DNA from: Arthrobacter antioxidans
GTDB taxonomy: Bacteria; Actinomycetota; Actinomycetes; Actinomycetales; Micrococcaceae
Direction: 5' to 3'
Length of the DNA stretch: 64,000 nucleotides
Assembly (NCBI RefSeq): GCF_023100725.1
Contig: NZ_CP095501.1
Span: 3,472,001-3,536,000, forward strand
Part shown: piece after piece, positions 1 to 8,433 of the stretch
Numbering within the stretch: position 1 is the first letter of the stretch
How the letters are laid out: each line of letters begins with the position of its first letter
The notes under the pieces: model-generated
What the model saw: the letters and a program-made list of their open reading frames with translations, nothing else
Databases searched by the model: none
Told to the model about the DNA's origin: nothing
Translations under genes and position numbers: made by a program

Positions 1-705
1 ACGGTGGACACCGCCGTCGCCGGAGCCCGGCTCCGGGACGTCCGGAACGGGATGACCATCCCTCCCGCACTGACCCTGAAGACCGTCGTGGACGCTTCGT
101 ACCGGCCGGCGTGGTGGTTCAACTTCCTCACCCATGAGCCGCTGTCCTTCGCCTCCCTTTCCCGCTACTCCGGCACGGTGGCGGACCTCATCAACTCGAT
201 GTTCGACCCCACCCTCACGTTCGAGGACCTCGACTGGCTGCGCAGCGTGTGGAAGGGCAACCTCGTGGTGAAGGGCATCCAGACGCTCGACGACGCCAAG
301 AAGGCGGTGGACCATGGCGCCGACGGCATCATCCTGTCCAACCACGGCGGGCGCCAGCTGGACCGCGCTCCCGTCCCGCTGCACCTGCTGCCGCGCGTCG
401 CCGCCGAACTGAAGGGCAAGACGGCGATCATCCTCGACACGGGCATCATGAGCGGCGGGGACGTCGTCGCCGCCGTGGCACTCGGCGCCGACTTCACCCT
501 GATCGGCCGGGCCTACCTGTACGGGCTCATGGCCGGAGGGCGGAAGGGCGTGGACCGCACGATCGAGATCCTCGGCACGCAGACCGCCCGCACCATGCAA
601 CTGCTGGGCGTGGACCGGATCGGGGACCTCAACCCCGACCACGTCCGGCTGCTCGGTGAGGCCCCTGCCGACGCGGATCTGCCGAACGCCGCGATGACCC
701 TGTAG
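1..705 (+). CDS. lldD: FMN-dependent L-lactate dehydrogenase, C-terminal part (5' end outside window)
   Basis: This is the C-terminal 234 codons of a membrane-associated alpha-hydroxy-acid oxidase-type enzyme that oxidises L-lactate to pyruvate and feeds electrons to the quinone pool. The frame is open from base 1, so the true start lies upstream and the GTG at 4 is probably internal. Diagnostic segments are [20 protein letters not shown], the substrate and FMN site [11 protein letters not shown], which carries the catalytic His, and the FMN-phosphate loop [20 protein letters not shown] followed by IGRAYLYGL. About 40% of a typical 390-420-aa enzyme is missing. The family assignment is firm. 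Lactate rather than another 2-hydroxyacid is inferred from similarity to actinobacterial LldD. Confidence 0.9.
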   Translation, partial: TVDTAVAGARLRDVRNGMTIPPALTLKTVVDASYRPAWWFNFLTHEPLSFASLSRYSGTVADLINSMFDPTLTFEDLDWLRSVWKGNLVVKGIQTLDDAKKAVDHGADGIILSNHGGRQLDRAPVPLHLLPRVAAELKGKTAIILDTGIMSGGDVVAAVALGADFTLIGRAYLYGLMAGGRKGVDRTIEILGTQTARTMQLLGVDRIGDLNPDHVRLLGEAPADADLPNAAMTL

Positions 706-854
706 GCACCGTCGCCGAGGACCATCCCGGGCCTCCGGATCCCGTCACATATCGATCCGATAACGATTCCCTGAAGAGCCCGGATGCCGGTCTAGTCTTT
801 TCTGCAGTGGACCTGCCCCGGGCGGAGCCCAAGGATCAGTCGTGGGAGATCAAT

Positions 855-1175
855 ATGGCGCGTAGTCGGGTGCATCATCCGCTGCACTACCGGCGCGCCC
901 GCTCCCTGCTGTTCGTGATCGGCCTCTTCTGGCTGTGGCTGTGGCTCGGCAGTGGGGCACTCCTGGACGGGCTCCACCACTCCCCGGTCCACGCGGCACT
1001 GGCGGTGTACGCCCTCGCCATCGTCATCCTCGTGTCCATCCCCGCCGCGCTGCTCGCGGTGATCCGGATGATCCTCACACACCCCCGCCGGACCGCCGTC
1101 GTCGTGCCACTGCCCGCCGCCCGCCAGGCACCGCACGAGGACGCGCACTGGTGGTACGGCGAGAAGGCCTCCTGA
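855..1175 (+). CDS. Small two-helix membrane protein, unknown function
   Basis: The 106-aa product has a basic N-terminus followed by two hydrophobic segments, around residues 15-35 (LLFVIGLFWLWLWLGSGALL) and 44-70. It ends in a short cytoplasmic-looking tail with the motif HWWYG. I chose the ATG at 855 because GGGAG sits six bases before it. An in-frame GTG at 807 is possible and lies eight bases after a TAGTCT -10-like box at 793-798, so that box more likely drives a short leader. I do not recognise the family. The neighbouring DUF4193 gene is convergent. Confidence 0.65.
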   Translation: MARSRVHHPLHYRRARSLLFVIGLFWLWLWLGSGALLDGLHHSPVHAALAVYALAIVILVSIPAALLAVIRMILTHPRRTAVVVPLPAARQAPHEDAHWWYGEKAS

Positions 1176-1243
1176 GGACGGCCGACCGGAGGCTGGAACG
1201 GCGCCCCGGTGCGGGAGCGCCACCGGTCCGCTCCGGCGGGTGA

Positions 1244-1546
1244 CTAGCCCGCGCAGTCGGTGCAGTACTGACGGCCGTTCTTCTCGAGGGCGACCTGGCT
1301 GCGGTGCCGGACCAGGAAACAGGACGCACACGTGAACTCGTCCTCCTGCGGCGGGATCACCTGGATGAGGAGTTCCTCGCCGGAGAGATCGGCGCCCGGC
1401 AGGTCGATGCCCTCCGCGGTGTCCCCGTCCTCGACGTCGACCGACGACGACTGGGCCGTGCTGCCGCGGTTCGCCTGCAGCGCCTCCAGGGATTCCGCTT
1501 CCTTGTCCTCGTCGTTGTTGCGCGGTGCGTCGTAGTCCGTTGCCAT
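1244..1546 (-). CDS. DUF4193 family protein
   Basis: The 100-aa acidic protein starts MATDYDAPRNNDEDKEAESL and ends in a small zinc-ribbon-like module. This consists of CASCFLVRHRSQVAL and then YCTDCAG, giving four cysteines in two CxxC pairs. This layout is characteristic of the actinobacteria-specific DUF4193 family, which is widely conserved but has no established function. The first 50 residues are rich in Asp and Glu and probably disordered. The start follows family alignment. The 150-bp divergent space to the DUF2243 gene contains the palindrome CAATCGATTG at 1595-1604 and a TACAAT -10-like box on this strand. Confidence 0.85.
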   Translation of the reverse strand: MATDYDAPRNNDEDKEAESLEALQANRGSTAQSSSVDVEDGDTAEGIDLPGADLSGEELLIQVIPPQEDEFTCASCFLVRHRSQVALEKNGRQYCTDCAG

Positions 1547-1696
1547 GCCGATACCGTTCTTTGTGGGGGGCTGGTGCCCGGTGGGCTCGTGCAGCAATCG
1601 ATTGTAATAGCAGGAACCGACGCCGGCCCGGGTTCCAGCGCTCGGCGTGGCGCTTGTCATACCACTCGGCGCCCGCGGCCGCCCGTCCGGGAAGCG

Positions 1697-2272
1697 GTGG
1701 ATTCTTCCCGGGTCCACTGGCACGCTGGAGATCGGCCCGACCCATCGACGACGGGGAACATCATCGCCTCCTCCACGCGACCGCCCACACCCGCTCCACG
1801 GACGGGCCCGCATCAGTTCGGGCGCCGGAACGTGCTGGTGGGGGTCCTGTTCGGCTGCGGGATCATCGCGTTCATCGACGAAGCCGTGTTCCACCAGTTG
1901 CTCCACTGGCACCACTTCTACGACCGGTCGACGCCCGCCGCCGGCCTCGTGTCGGACGGCCTCTTCCACGCCTTCAGCTGGTTCGCGACCGTGGCCTCGC
2001 TCTTCCTGTTCGCCGACCTCCGACGCCGCGACGCGCTCGACACCCGCCGATGGGCGGGCGGAATCCTCGTGGGAATCGGCGCCTTCCAGCTGTACGACGG
2101 CCTGGTGCACCACAAGGTCCTGGATCTGCACCAGATCCGCTACGGCGTGGACCTCCTTCCGTACGACCTGCTGTGGAACGGCGCCGCCGTGGTATTCGTG
2201 GTCGCGGGCCTCGTGGTGCTCCGGACGGCCGGGCGTGCCGGGCGCAGGGCCGGCGCCGCGGATCGTGCCTGA
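1697..2272 (+). CDS. DUF2243 family membrane protein
   Basis: The 191-aa protein has four hydrophobic segments and the family hallmark FIDEAVFHQLLHWHHFYD, followed by DGLFHAFSW and QLYDGLVHHKVLDLHQIR. These His-rich stretches suggest metal or haem contact, but no function is established for DUF2243. The GTG at 1697 is the most plausible start. It has only GGGAAG close upstream, and the family core begins near residue 45 (RRNVLVGVLFG), so a shorter form cannot be excluded. Its last eight bases overlap the start of the CtaG-like gene, so the two are very likely co-translated and may act together in the membrane. Confidence 0.8.
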   Translation: MDSSRVHWHAGDRPDPSTTGNIIASSTRPPTPAPRTGPHQFGRRNVLVGVLFGCGIIAFIDEAVFHQLLHWHHFYDRSTPAAGLVSDGLFHAFSWFATVASLFLFADLRRRDALDTRRWAGGILVGIGAFQLYDGLVHHKVLDLHQIRYGVDLLPYDLLWNGAAVVFVVAGLVVLRTAGRAGRRAGAADRA

Positions 2273-3110
2273 CTCTCCGCACCACACCGGCTCGCCGACG
2301 ACCGGCGTCACCGACCCGGCCGTCTTCGCGCTCGATGCCGCCGCCGGCGCCGTCTGGCTCGGCCTCGCCCTGCTGTACCTGGCCGCCGGGCGTGCCGCCG
2401 CGCTGCGCGGACGCGACGCCCGTCCGCTCCGGCACTCGATCGCCTGGCTGTCCGGGACGGCGCTCGGACTCGCAGTGACCGCCGGCCCCCTCGCACGCGC
2501 AGCCGCCACGAGCTTCACCGGGCACATGGCCGTCCATCTGGTCCTCGGCATGGTCGTCCCGCTGCTGCTCGTCCTCGGCGCTCCCGCCACCGCCTTCCTG
2601 CGTGCAGTGCCGGCTAGGCTGGGGCGCGGGTACAGCAGGATGGCCCGCACCGCGGCGCTCCGACTGCTCGTCCATCCCGTCACCGCGATGCTCCTCGCCA
2701 CGGTGCCCATGGCCCTCCTGTACTGGGACGGCACTGTGCTCGCGGTGCAGCACCACGCCGTCCTCGGACCGCTCCTCCACGTCCACTTCGTGGTGTCCGG
2801 CGCCCTCTTCGCCTATGCCGTCATCGGAATAGATCCTCATCCGCAGCGCGCTCCCGCCTGGATCCGGGCAGGAGTGATCGTCGTGTCGATCGCCGTGCAC
2901 GGGATGGTCGCCAAGCACCTGTACGCCGTGGCCGGCCGGAATGGGCTGCCGGCCGACACCGAGCAGGCGGCGCAGCTGATGTACTACGGCGGCGACGTGG
3001 CGCACGCCCTCCTGCTCGTCCTCTTCTGCGCGCAGGTCTATCGCGAAACCGGGCGACGCCTGTCCCCGGGCAGGGCGAAGCGAAGGGCCACGACGAGCGG
3101 CGGCGCATGA
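2265..3110 (+). CDS. CtaG-like cytochrome c oxidase assembly family membrane protein (caa3_CtaG)
   Basis: The 281-aa integral membrane protein has about seven hydrophobic helices and conserved His-containing segments, including SFTGHMAVHLVLGMVVPLLL, VQHHAVLGPLLHVHFVVSGAL and YYGGDVAHALLLVLF. This pattern matches the caa3_CtaG (DUF1404-like) family, linked to cytochrome oxidase assembly or copper handling. The GTG start at 2265 overlaps the DUF2243 stop (GTGCCTGA), which indicates translational coupling. Upstream, the same frame gives only Ser/Arg/Thr-rich shadow sequence, so the longer frame from 1647 was rejected. The role in oxidase assembly comes from the family name, because no oxidase subunit gene is nearby. 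Confidence 0.8.
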   Translation: MPDSPHHTGSPTTGVTDPAVFALDAAAGAVWLGLALLYLAAGRAAALRGRDARPLRHSIAWLSGTALGLAVTAGPLARAAATSFTGHMAVHLVLGMVVPLLLVLGAPATAFLRAVPARLGRGYSRMARTAALRLLVHPVTAMLLATVPMALLYWDGTVLAVQHHAVLGPLLHVHFVVSGALFAYAVIGIDPHPQRAPAWIRAGVIVVSIAVHGMVAKHLYAVAGRNGLPADTEQAAQLMYYGGDVAHALLLVLFCAQVYRETGRRLSPGRAKRRATTSGGA

Positions 3111-3535
3111 CAGGGGCCGACGGCCTGTCCGCCGTGTCGGCGAGTATCGCGGTCGCGGACGGAGTCGAGGACCGGCTCGCGGCGAACGCCGAGAAGGAGC
3201 TCGCCCTGGTCCCGACCTGCTCGACGTACCAGATCGAGATGCAGGGAGTCATCGTGCGGGGCACCATGCAATCCGCGGGGACCGGCATGGAGGGTTCCAC
3301 GTCCTTCGGGATCAGGAACTCTATCGTGCTGCCCGACGGCCGGCAGCAGAACGACACCACCGTGACGGCTGCTCGAGGCGATCTGCCGGTGACCGACACG
3401 AGCCAGGTGATGGGTTCACCCAGCGGGTCCTCGGCAGCGCTGGAACAGCTGGCGGGACGCGTCCCCGCAGCGGCCGGGAGGGGTAGACCGCGACATGGAC
3501 ACCGGCAGGTCGGTCCGCATATAACCAGTCAGTAG
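3107..3535 (+). CDS. Unrecognised 142-aa protein coupled to the ctaG-like gene
   Basis: This frame starts at an ATGA overlap with the preceding stop and has strongly GC-biased third positions over its first 115 codons, which supports real coding. The product has a central beta-rich stretch (YQIEMQGVIVRGTMQSAG, then IVLPDGRQQND) and no signal peptide or membrane helix. The last 25 codons lose the codon bias and become Arg/His rich, so the 3' end may be degenerate or frameshifted. I recognise no family. Opposite-strand frames here are longer but biased to Arg and Ser, as shadows are. Confidence 0.5.
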   Translation: MTGADGLSAVSASIAVADGVEDRLAANAEKELALVPTCSTYQIEMQGVIVRGTMQSAGTGMEGSTSFGIRNSIVLPDGRQQNDTTVTAARGDLPVTDTSQVMGSPSGSSAALEQLAGRVPAAAGRGRPRHGHRQVGPHITSQ

Positions 3536-3582
3536 AACTAGTTGACAGTATGGTTCGTTTTTCTGACTCGAGAGGGCGGGCG

Positions 3583-3816
3583 ATGATGCAGACCACCGGC
3601 GATGCATCCGGCGGGGAAGAGACGGCAGCCGCCGCCGCCGACCTCGAGTCCCAGGAATGGCACCTCGACCAGCTCGCCGGCGACCTCGAAACCGCCGTCG
3701 TCCGCGCCGCGGACGCGGGTGGGTCCGTCGCGGCCATCGCCGAAGCCGCGCACCTGGAGCCGCGCGACGTCCAGGACCTTGCCGCGGGCGGCCGGCAGTT
3801 CGTCGACGTAGGCTAG
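3583..3816 (+). CDS. Small acidic protein with a helix-turn-helix-like C-terminal half
   Basis: The 77-aa product has an Ala/Glu-rich N-terminus, then two predicted helices, EWHLDQLAGDLETAVVRAAD and SVAAIAEAAHLEPRDVQDLA. The second resembles a short homeodomain-like DNA-binding helix pair (AIAEAAHLEPRDV). The ATG at 3583 was preferred over 3550 because a GAGAGGGCGGGCG purine run lies just upstream. A TTGACA hexamer occurs at 3541. It is probably a free-standing small regulator or accessory protein, but no family could be named. Confidence 0.55.
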   Translation: MMQTTGDASGGEETAAAAADLESQEWHLDQLAGDLETAVVRAADAGGSVAAIAEAAHLEPRDVQDLAAGGRQFVDVG

Positions 3817-3886
3817 TCAGCGCCCCGGCTGCAGCTGGGGCACTGCCCGACCAGGGCGGGCGCGAGCAGACGGAAGGGCCTGTGCC

Positions 3887-5209
3887 ATGAACGAACCCGA
3901 GTGGGTCCAGCACGCGATCTGGTGGCAGGTCTATCCTCTCGGCTTCACGGGCGCGGAGAAATCCGCCACCCGGGAGCCGGCCGCGGCGCATCGCCTGCTC
4001 GATCTGATCCCCTGGCTCGACTACGCCGTGGAGCTGGGCGCATCAGGGCTGGCACTCGGTCCCGTCTTCGCCTCCGAGACGCACGGCTACGACACCACCG
4101 ACTACTTCGCGATCGATCCGCGGCTGGGCACGCTCGAGGACTTCGACACCCTCGTCGCGGAAGCAGCCGGGCGCGGACTGCGCATCATCCTCGACGGCGT
4201 CTTCAACCACACGGGCCGCTCCTTCACGCCGTTCCAGCAGGTCCTCGCACAGGGGCCGGATGCTCCGACCGCTGCCTGGTTCTCCCTCGACTGGCCCGAC
4301 GGCGCCGGTCCCGGCGTCGAGCCCGGGTACCGCGACTTCGAGGGCCACCACCACCTGGTGGCCCTGAACCACGAGGAGCCCGCCGTCGCGGACTTCGTCG
4401 TCGGGGTCATGGAGTACTGGCTGGGGCGGGGGGCGGACGGCTGGCGCCTCGACGCCGCCTACGCCGCGCCGTCGCAGTTCTGGGCCGGGGTCACGCGGCG
4501 CGTCCGGGCGGCGTACCCCGATGCGTACTTCGTGGGTGAATACATCCACGGGGACTACGCGGCGGCGGTCCGGACCGGCGGCATCGATTCCACCACGCAG
4601 TACGAGCTGTGGAAGGCCATCTGGAGCTCGCTCAACGATGCGAACTTCTACGAACTCGCCGCCGCCCTCGAGCGGCACGACGCACTCCTCGACGCCTTCG
4701 CTCCGCTGACCTTCATCGGGAACCACGACGTCACGCGCATCGCGAGCAAGCTGGAGGACCCCGCCCTCGTGGAGCACGCCGCCGTCGTCCTCTTCACGGT
4801 CGGCGGCACGCCGTCCGTGTACTACGGGGACGAGCAGGGCTACCGCGGCATCAAGGCGGACCGCGCCGGGGGCGACGACGACGTCCGCCCGCTCTTCCCG
4901 CCCTCACCGGACGACCTCTCCCCGATCGGCCATCCCGTCTTCGCCCTGCACAAGGAACTCATCGGACTGCGCCGTCGGCACGCATGGCTGCACCGGGCGA
5001 CGACCACAATGCTCCACCTGTCCAACGAGGTGCTCGCCTACCGCACCGCACGGGGCCCCGACGCGCTCGTGGTGCTGCTGAACCTCTCGCACGAGGGCAG
5101 GCGGGTGGGGATCGCGGGAGCCTCGTCCGTCCTCGCCGGGGAGGCGGCGGTCGACGACGGCACGGACTCGGCGCTCGTGCCGGCACGCGGCTGGGCGGTC
5201 CTCGGCTGA
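3887..5209 (+). CDS. GH13 alpha-amylase family glycoside hydrolase
   Basis: The 440-aa enzyme hydrolyses or transfers alpha-glucosidic bonds and looks cytoplasmic, having no signal peptide. It carries the GH13 conserved regions. Region I is DGVFNH near residues 103-108, region II is GWRLDAA with the nucleophile Asp189, region III is FVGEYIHGD with the acid Glu218, and region IV is FIGNHD with Asp281. The start IWWQVYPLGF and the compact length fit maltodextrin-acting or neopullulanase-like enzymes without N-terminal carbohydrate modules. Exact specificity cannot be read from sequence. It is a single gene with a short 3' gap to a small membrane protein gene. Confidence 0.9.
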   Translation: MNEPEWVQHAIWWQVYPLGFTGAEKSATREPAAAHRLLDLIPWLDYAVELGASGLALGPVFASETHGYDTTDYFAIDPRLGTLEDFDTLVAEAAGRGLRIILDGVFNHTGRSFTPFQQVLAQGPDAPTAAWFSLDWPDGAGPGVEPGYRDFEGHHHLVALNHEEPAVADFVVGVMEYWLGRGADGWRLDAAYAAPSQFWAGVTRRVRAAYPDAYFVGEYIHGDYAAAVRTGGIDSTTQYELWKAIWSSLNDANFYELAAALERHDALLDAFAPLTFIGNHDVTRIASKLEDPALVEHAAVVLFTVGGTPSVYYGDEQGYRGIKADRAGGDDDVRPLFPPSPDDLSPIGHPVFALHKELIGLRRRHAWLHRATTTMLHLSNEVLAYRTARGPDALVVLLNLSHEGRRVGIAGASSVLAGEAAVDDGTDSALVPARGWAVLG

Positions 5210-5262
5210 GGCACCTCCCGCGTGGATAATGGAGTTCCACACCATGTTGCAGGGAGGGTCTG

Positions 5263-5532
5263 ATGAGTTGGGACGCGCAGTCCGGGACCACGGACACGGC
5301 CGATTTCACCCCCTGGCCACGGCCCGTCCCGTGGCACGTGCTCAGTGCGATCAAGAAGGTGCTCCTCGTGGCCGCGGTCCTGGTGGGAGTCCACCAGCTC
5401 TTCCCCGCCACGAGCATCGGCTCCTCCTTGAGCAGTACCTTCACGCTGCTGGTGGTGATGTCCTGGCTCGGACCGCTGGCCCGGATCCTCGCGGCGAAGC
5501 CCTGGACACGCAAGGCGCCCGACACCGAGTAG
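5263..5532 (+). CDS. Small membrane protein, unknown function
   Basis: The 89-aa protein has a Trp/Pro-rich N-terminus (TPWPRPVPWHVLSAIKK) and two hydrophobic segments, around residues 31-48 and 55-78. A very good ribosome site, GCAGGGAGGG, lies seven bases before the ATG. No family is recognised. It follows the GH13 gene by 53 bp and may be co-transcribed with it. Confidence 0.7.
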   Translation: MSWDAQSGTTDTADFTPWPRPVPWHVLSAIKKVLLVAAVLVGVHQLFPATSIGSSLSSTFTLLVVMSWLGPLARILAAKPWTRKAPDTE

Positions 5533-5639
5533 CCGACGCGGCGCGACGGTGACCCTGGCCTCGTCTGCGGGACCGTGGAGCGATCATCGTCCTCCACCCC
5601 GGAGTGGACGTGGCCGGACGGACGTTCCTCGTCGGGGGG

Positions 5640-6278
5640 CTAGGAATGGTCCGTCGAATCCTCGAGCACCCGGCACAGATCGACCACACCACGGGTGGTG
5701 TCCCTCACGATCTCCACGGAATCGGGTTCCACGGCGTCTTCGTCCTCGGAGAGGCTGATCTTGATCTTCAGCTTTCCGTAGTCGAAGTAGAACAGTTCCG
5801 GGAACCCTCCTCTGTCCAGCGCCGCCGAGTCGGTCGCACTCACCGGGTAGACGATCGAGGGTCCTACCAACGCTTCCACGACGACCGACTTGTCCGCCGA
5901 GATTCGCTGGCTGCCCGGTCCGGAGACGTCCAGCTCGTCGATGAAGCCCCCGTCCGGGAGGTCCCCGCCAGGGTCCGCCGTCAGATCCACGGTGCCGCTG
6001 CCCCGGAATTTGACCACCGTGGACCCGTCACGCTTGACCCTGGACTTGTAGTGGACGTCCTGGACGTCTCCGGAAGTCATGGTGACATTGGTACCGCACG
6101 CCGGGAACGCGATGGGGTCGTAGTACTCGTCGGGGACGGGAAGGTACTCACCATCGGTGTCCGCCGGGGGCCAGGGAGCGGCGGGCTCCTCCTCGGCGGC
6201 CGTAGCGGAAGCGACCGTTCCAGCGACCAGCGACAGCGTGGCGAGAAGGGAAAAGCACAGCGTGTTCTGGATTCTCAT
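5640..6278 (-). CDS. Secreted protein of unknown function
   Basis: The 212-aa protein has a clear Sec signal peptide (residues 1-28, MRIQNTLCFSLLATLSLVAG, cut near ATA-AEEE). The mature domain is beta-rich with two cysteines (FPACGTNV and VDLCRVLE) that probably form one disulfide. Segments such as GDVQDVHYKSRVKRDGS and VKFRGSGTVDLTADPGGDL resemble the YxGxxTVxxTxxGKTV-type beta sheets of small secreted actinobacterial proteins. No enzymatic motif is visible. The gene stands alone, facing away from the tRNA. Confidence 0.75.
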   Translation of the reverse strand: MRIQNTLCFSLLATLSLVAGTVASATAAEEEPAAPWPPADTDGEYLPVPDEYYDPIAFPACGTNVTMTSGDVQDVHYKSRVKRDGSTVVKFRGSGTVDLTADPGGDLPDGGFIDELDVSGPGSQRISADKSVVVEALVGPSIVYPVSATDSAALDRGGFPELFYFDYGKLKIKISLSEDEDAVEPDSVEIVRDTTRGVVDLCRVLEDSTDHS

Positions 6279-6634
6279 CTCAGACTCCTCGATGCGGCAG
6301 GAGTGCAGCCGTGGTGCGTCCTGCCCGGATAAGGGTTGGATGCCGTGAAGGCGACGGGTCCACCGACAGAACGGTCATCTCCGTGTCCGCCGGTCCGGCC
6401 GTGCACCGCTACAAGGTACGCCCGGATTTTTCGGGCTGTCAATGGCAGCCGACCACCTACCGCTACCTCAATACAAGGGGGACCTACCCGCCGGAGCGCT
6501 GCCTCGTCGTAGGTCAGGCCACTCCTCCGACGGAGGACGTGCCAGGGCGGATTGCGAGGAGGTCGCTGCTTCGCCCCGCGGCGACGACGGAGACACATCA
6601 TGATGCGAGACCGTACACATCCGACGATCTCGAG
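6279..6634. other. 356-bp stretch without a recognisable gene
   Basis: I see no supported coding frame here. The open frames lack codon bias, and one on the + strand runs into the tRNA gene. The only structure noticed is a short hairpin with arms GCCCG and CGGGC around a GATTTTT loop at 6420-6436. It is compatible with a weak terminator downstream of the minus-strand tRNA, but it is more than 190 bp away. Confidence 0.4.
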
Positions 6635-6707
6635 TGGAGCTTAGGGGAATCGAACCCCTGACCTTTTCATTGCGAACGAAACGCTCTACCAACTGAGCTA
6701 AAGCCCC
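6635..6707 (-). tRNA. tRNA-Ala (anticodon CGC)
   Basis: The minus strand folds as a 73-nt cloverleaf. The acceptor stem is GGGGCTT/AAGCTCC with the alanine identity pair G3:U70. The D arm is GCTC/GAGC, and the anticodon arm TTTCG/TGAAA encloses the loop TTCGCAA. The T arm is AGGGG/CCCCT with the loop TTCGATT. The anticodon CGC reads GCG codons, which are common in this genome. CCA is not encoded, and the discriminator base is A. Confidence 0.97.
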
Positions 6708-6819
6708 GGATACTACTTCCGGACACCAACACTGTACCCAGAAGTTCCCGCTACGCCCAAAGCGTGGGTGCATCCCGGCCACGGCACGGATGTCAGCGGG
6801 CGGGCGTAGTCTTCTCCCC

Positions 6820-8397
6820 ATGTCCAGCACCCCCACACCGGCCACCGCCGACACCCTGCAGCACGACGGCGTCAGGGCGTGGCCGGCCCTCTGGTCGCTC
6901 GTCATCGGCTTCTTCATGATCCTCGTGGATTCGACGATCGTCTCGGTGGCAACCCCGGCCATCATGGACGGGCTGAACGCCGGGATCGACAGCGTCATCT
7001 GGGTGACCAGTGCCTATCTGCTGGCCTATGCCGTCCCGCTGCTCGTGACGGGCCGGCTGGGCGACCGTTTCGGACCGAAGCGCATCTATCTGGTGGGCCT
7101 GGTGGTCTTCACGCTTTCGAGCGCCTGGTGCGGGCTCTCCGGCACGGTGGAGGCGCTCATCCTCGCCCGCGTGCTGCAGGGACTGGGCGCGGCGCTCATG
7201 ACGCCGCAGACCATGTCCGTCATCACCCGGATCTTCCCGCCCGAGCGGCGCGGTGCCGCCATGGGCCTGTGGGGTTCGGTCGCCGGGATCGCGACCCTCG
7301 TGGGTCCCGTGCTCGGCGGCATCATCGTGGACTCCGCCGGGTGGGAATGGATCTTCTTCATCAACGTCCCGATCGGCGTGATCGGCTTCATCCTCGCCTC
7401 CCGCCTCGTCCCGACCCTGCCCACCACCTCCCACCGCTTCGACATGCTCGGTGTGTTCCTCAGCGCCGCCGGCCTGTTCTGCCTCGTCTTCGGCATCCAG
7501 GAGGGCGAGACCTACGACTGGGGCACCATCGCCGGCCCCCTCTCCGTCTGGTCGCTGATCATCACGGGCATCGTGCTGCTCGTCGCCTTCGTGGTCTGGC
7601 AGAAGATCAACCGTGGCGAGCCCCTCGTGCCGCTGCGGTTGTTCCGGGACCGCAATTTCTCCCTTGCCAACACCTCCATCAGCGCCATGGGCTTCGCCAT
7701 CACCACCATGACCCTTCCCCTCATGCTGTACGCACAGACGGTCCGCGGTCTCTCGCCCACACAGGCGGCGCTGCTCCTGACCCCCATGGCCATCATCTCC
7801 GGCGCCCTCGCCCCCTTCGTCGGCAAGTTCGTCCAGCGGGGCAACCCCAAGTACATGGCGATCGCGGGTTTTGCCGGCATGTCGGCGTCCCTCTTCTGGA
7901 TGGGGTCCATCCTCACGCCGGACGTCCCGATCTGGCAGCTCCTGCTGCCGATCTCCCTGCTCGGCCTCTCCAGCGCGGGGATCTGGGCGCCGGTGTCCCT
8001 CACCGCCACCAGGAACCTCGCCCCATCGCTGGCGGGAGCTGGGTCCGGCGTCTACAACACCACCCGCCAGATGGGCGCCGTGCTCGGCAGTGCCGCGATC
8101 GCGGCGATGATGCAGTCACGCCTCATGGCGAACCTCGACGGCGGCGGCATGAGCGCCACGCCCGGGGGGTCGCTGCCCGACGAGGCGAAGGCGGGCTACG
8201 CCCTCTCGATGGGCCAGTCCCTCTACCTCCCGGCCGCCGTCGTCATCATCGGCTTCCTCGCCGCGCTGTTCTTCGCCAGGCCGCAGCCGAACAACCAGTG
8301 GTCCCGCGACGCCGGGGCCGCGGGTGCGACGCCGGCACCCCCGGCCGACTCACGGCCGGGGGCGAACTCCCGGGAGACGACACCCGCCGAATCCTGA
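6820..8397 (+). CDS. MFS transporter, DHA2 (EmrB/QacA) family drug:H+ antiporter-like
   Basis: The 525-aa integral membrane protein has about 14 predicted helices. DHA2 signatures include LVDSTIVSVATPAIM in helix 1 with the membrane Asp, motif A GRLGDRFGPKR between helices 2 and 3, RVLQGLGAALMTPQ, and motif C-like GIATLVGPVLGGIIVD in helix 5. It probably exports a drug or other amphipathic compound by proton exchange, substrate unknown. I start at the ATG at 6820. A TAGTCT box at 6807-6812 ends seven bases before it and there is no Shine-Dalgarno, so the mRNA is likely leaderless. The C-terminal 35 residues are a Pro/Ala-rich tail. Confidence 0.92.
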   Translation: MSSTPTPATADTLQHDGVRAWPALWSLVIGFFMILVDSTIVSVATPAIMDGLNAGIDSVIWVTSAYLLAYAVPLLVTGRLGDRFGPKRIYLVGLVVFTLSSAWCGLSGTVEALILARVLQGLGAALMTPQTMSVITRIFPPERRGAAMGLWGSVAGIATLVGPVLGGIIVDSAGWEWIFFINVPIGVIGFILASRLVPTLPTTSHRFDMLGVFLSAAGLFCLVFGIQEGETYDWGTIAGPLSVWSLIITGIVLLVAFVVWQKINRGEPLVPLRLFRDRNFSLANTSISAMGFAITTMTLPLMLYAQTVRGLSPTQAALLLTPMAIISGALAPFVGKFVQRGNPKYMAIAGFAGMSASLFWMGSILTPDVPIWQLLLPISLLGLSSAGIWAPVSLTATRNLAPSLAGAGSGVYNTTRQMGAVLGSAAIAAMMQSRLMANLDGGGMSATPGGSLPDEAKAGYALSMGQSLYLPAAVVIIGFLAALFFARPQPNNQWSRDAGAAGATPAPPADSRPGANSRETTPAES

Positions 8398-8433
8398 GCT
8401 GTTGCCTCAGGGAACTACCGGTAGTCTTCTGGC

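Noticed and set aside
1304..1696. Upstream in-frame extension of the DUF2243 frame on the + strand
   Set aside because: It overlaps the DUF4193 gene on the other strand, whose product is conserved. Family similarity of DUF2243 begins only after 1697.
1647..2264. Extension of the CtaG-like frame upstream
   Set aside because: The translation is Ser/Arg/Thr-rich, a shadow of the DUF2243 gene. The real membrane domain begins after GTG 2265.
6311..6340. Hairpin-like bases after the secreted-protein start
   Set aside because: Pairing is short and interrupted; nothing beyond chance for this GC content.
6311..6661. 116-residue + strand frame running into the tRNA
   Set aside because: It has no codon bias, ends in antisense tRNA sequence and has no recognisable domain.
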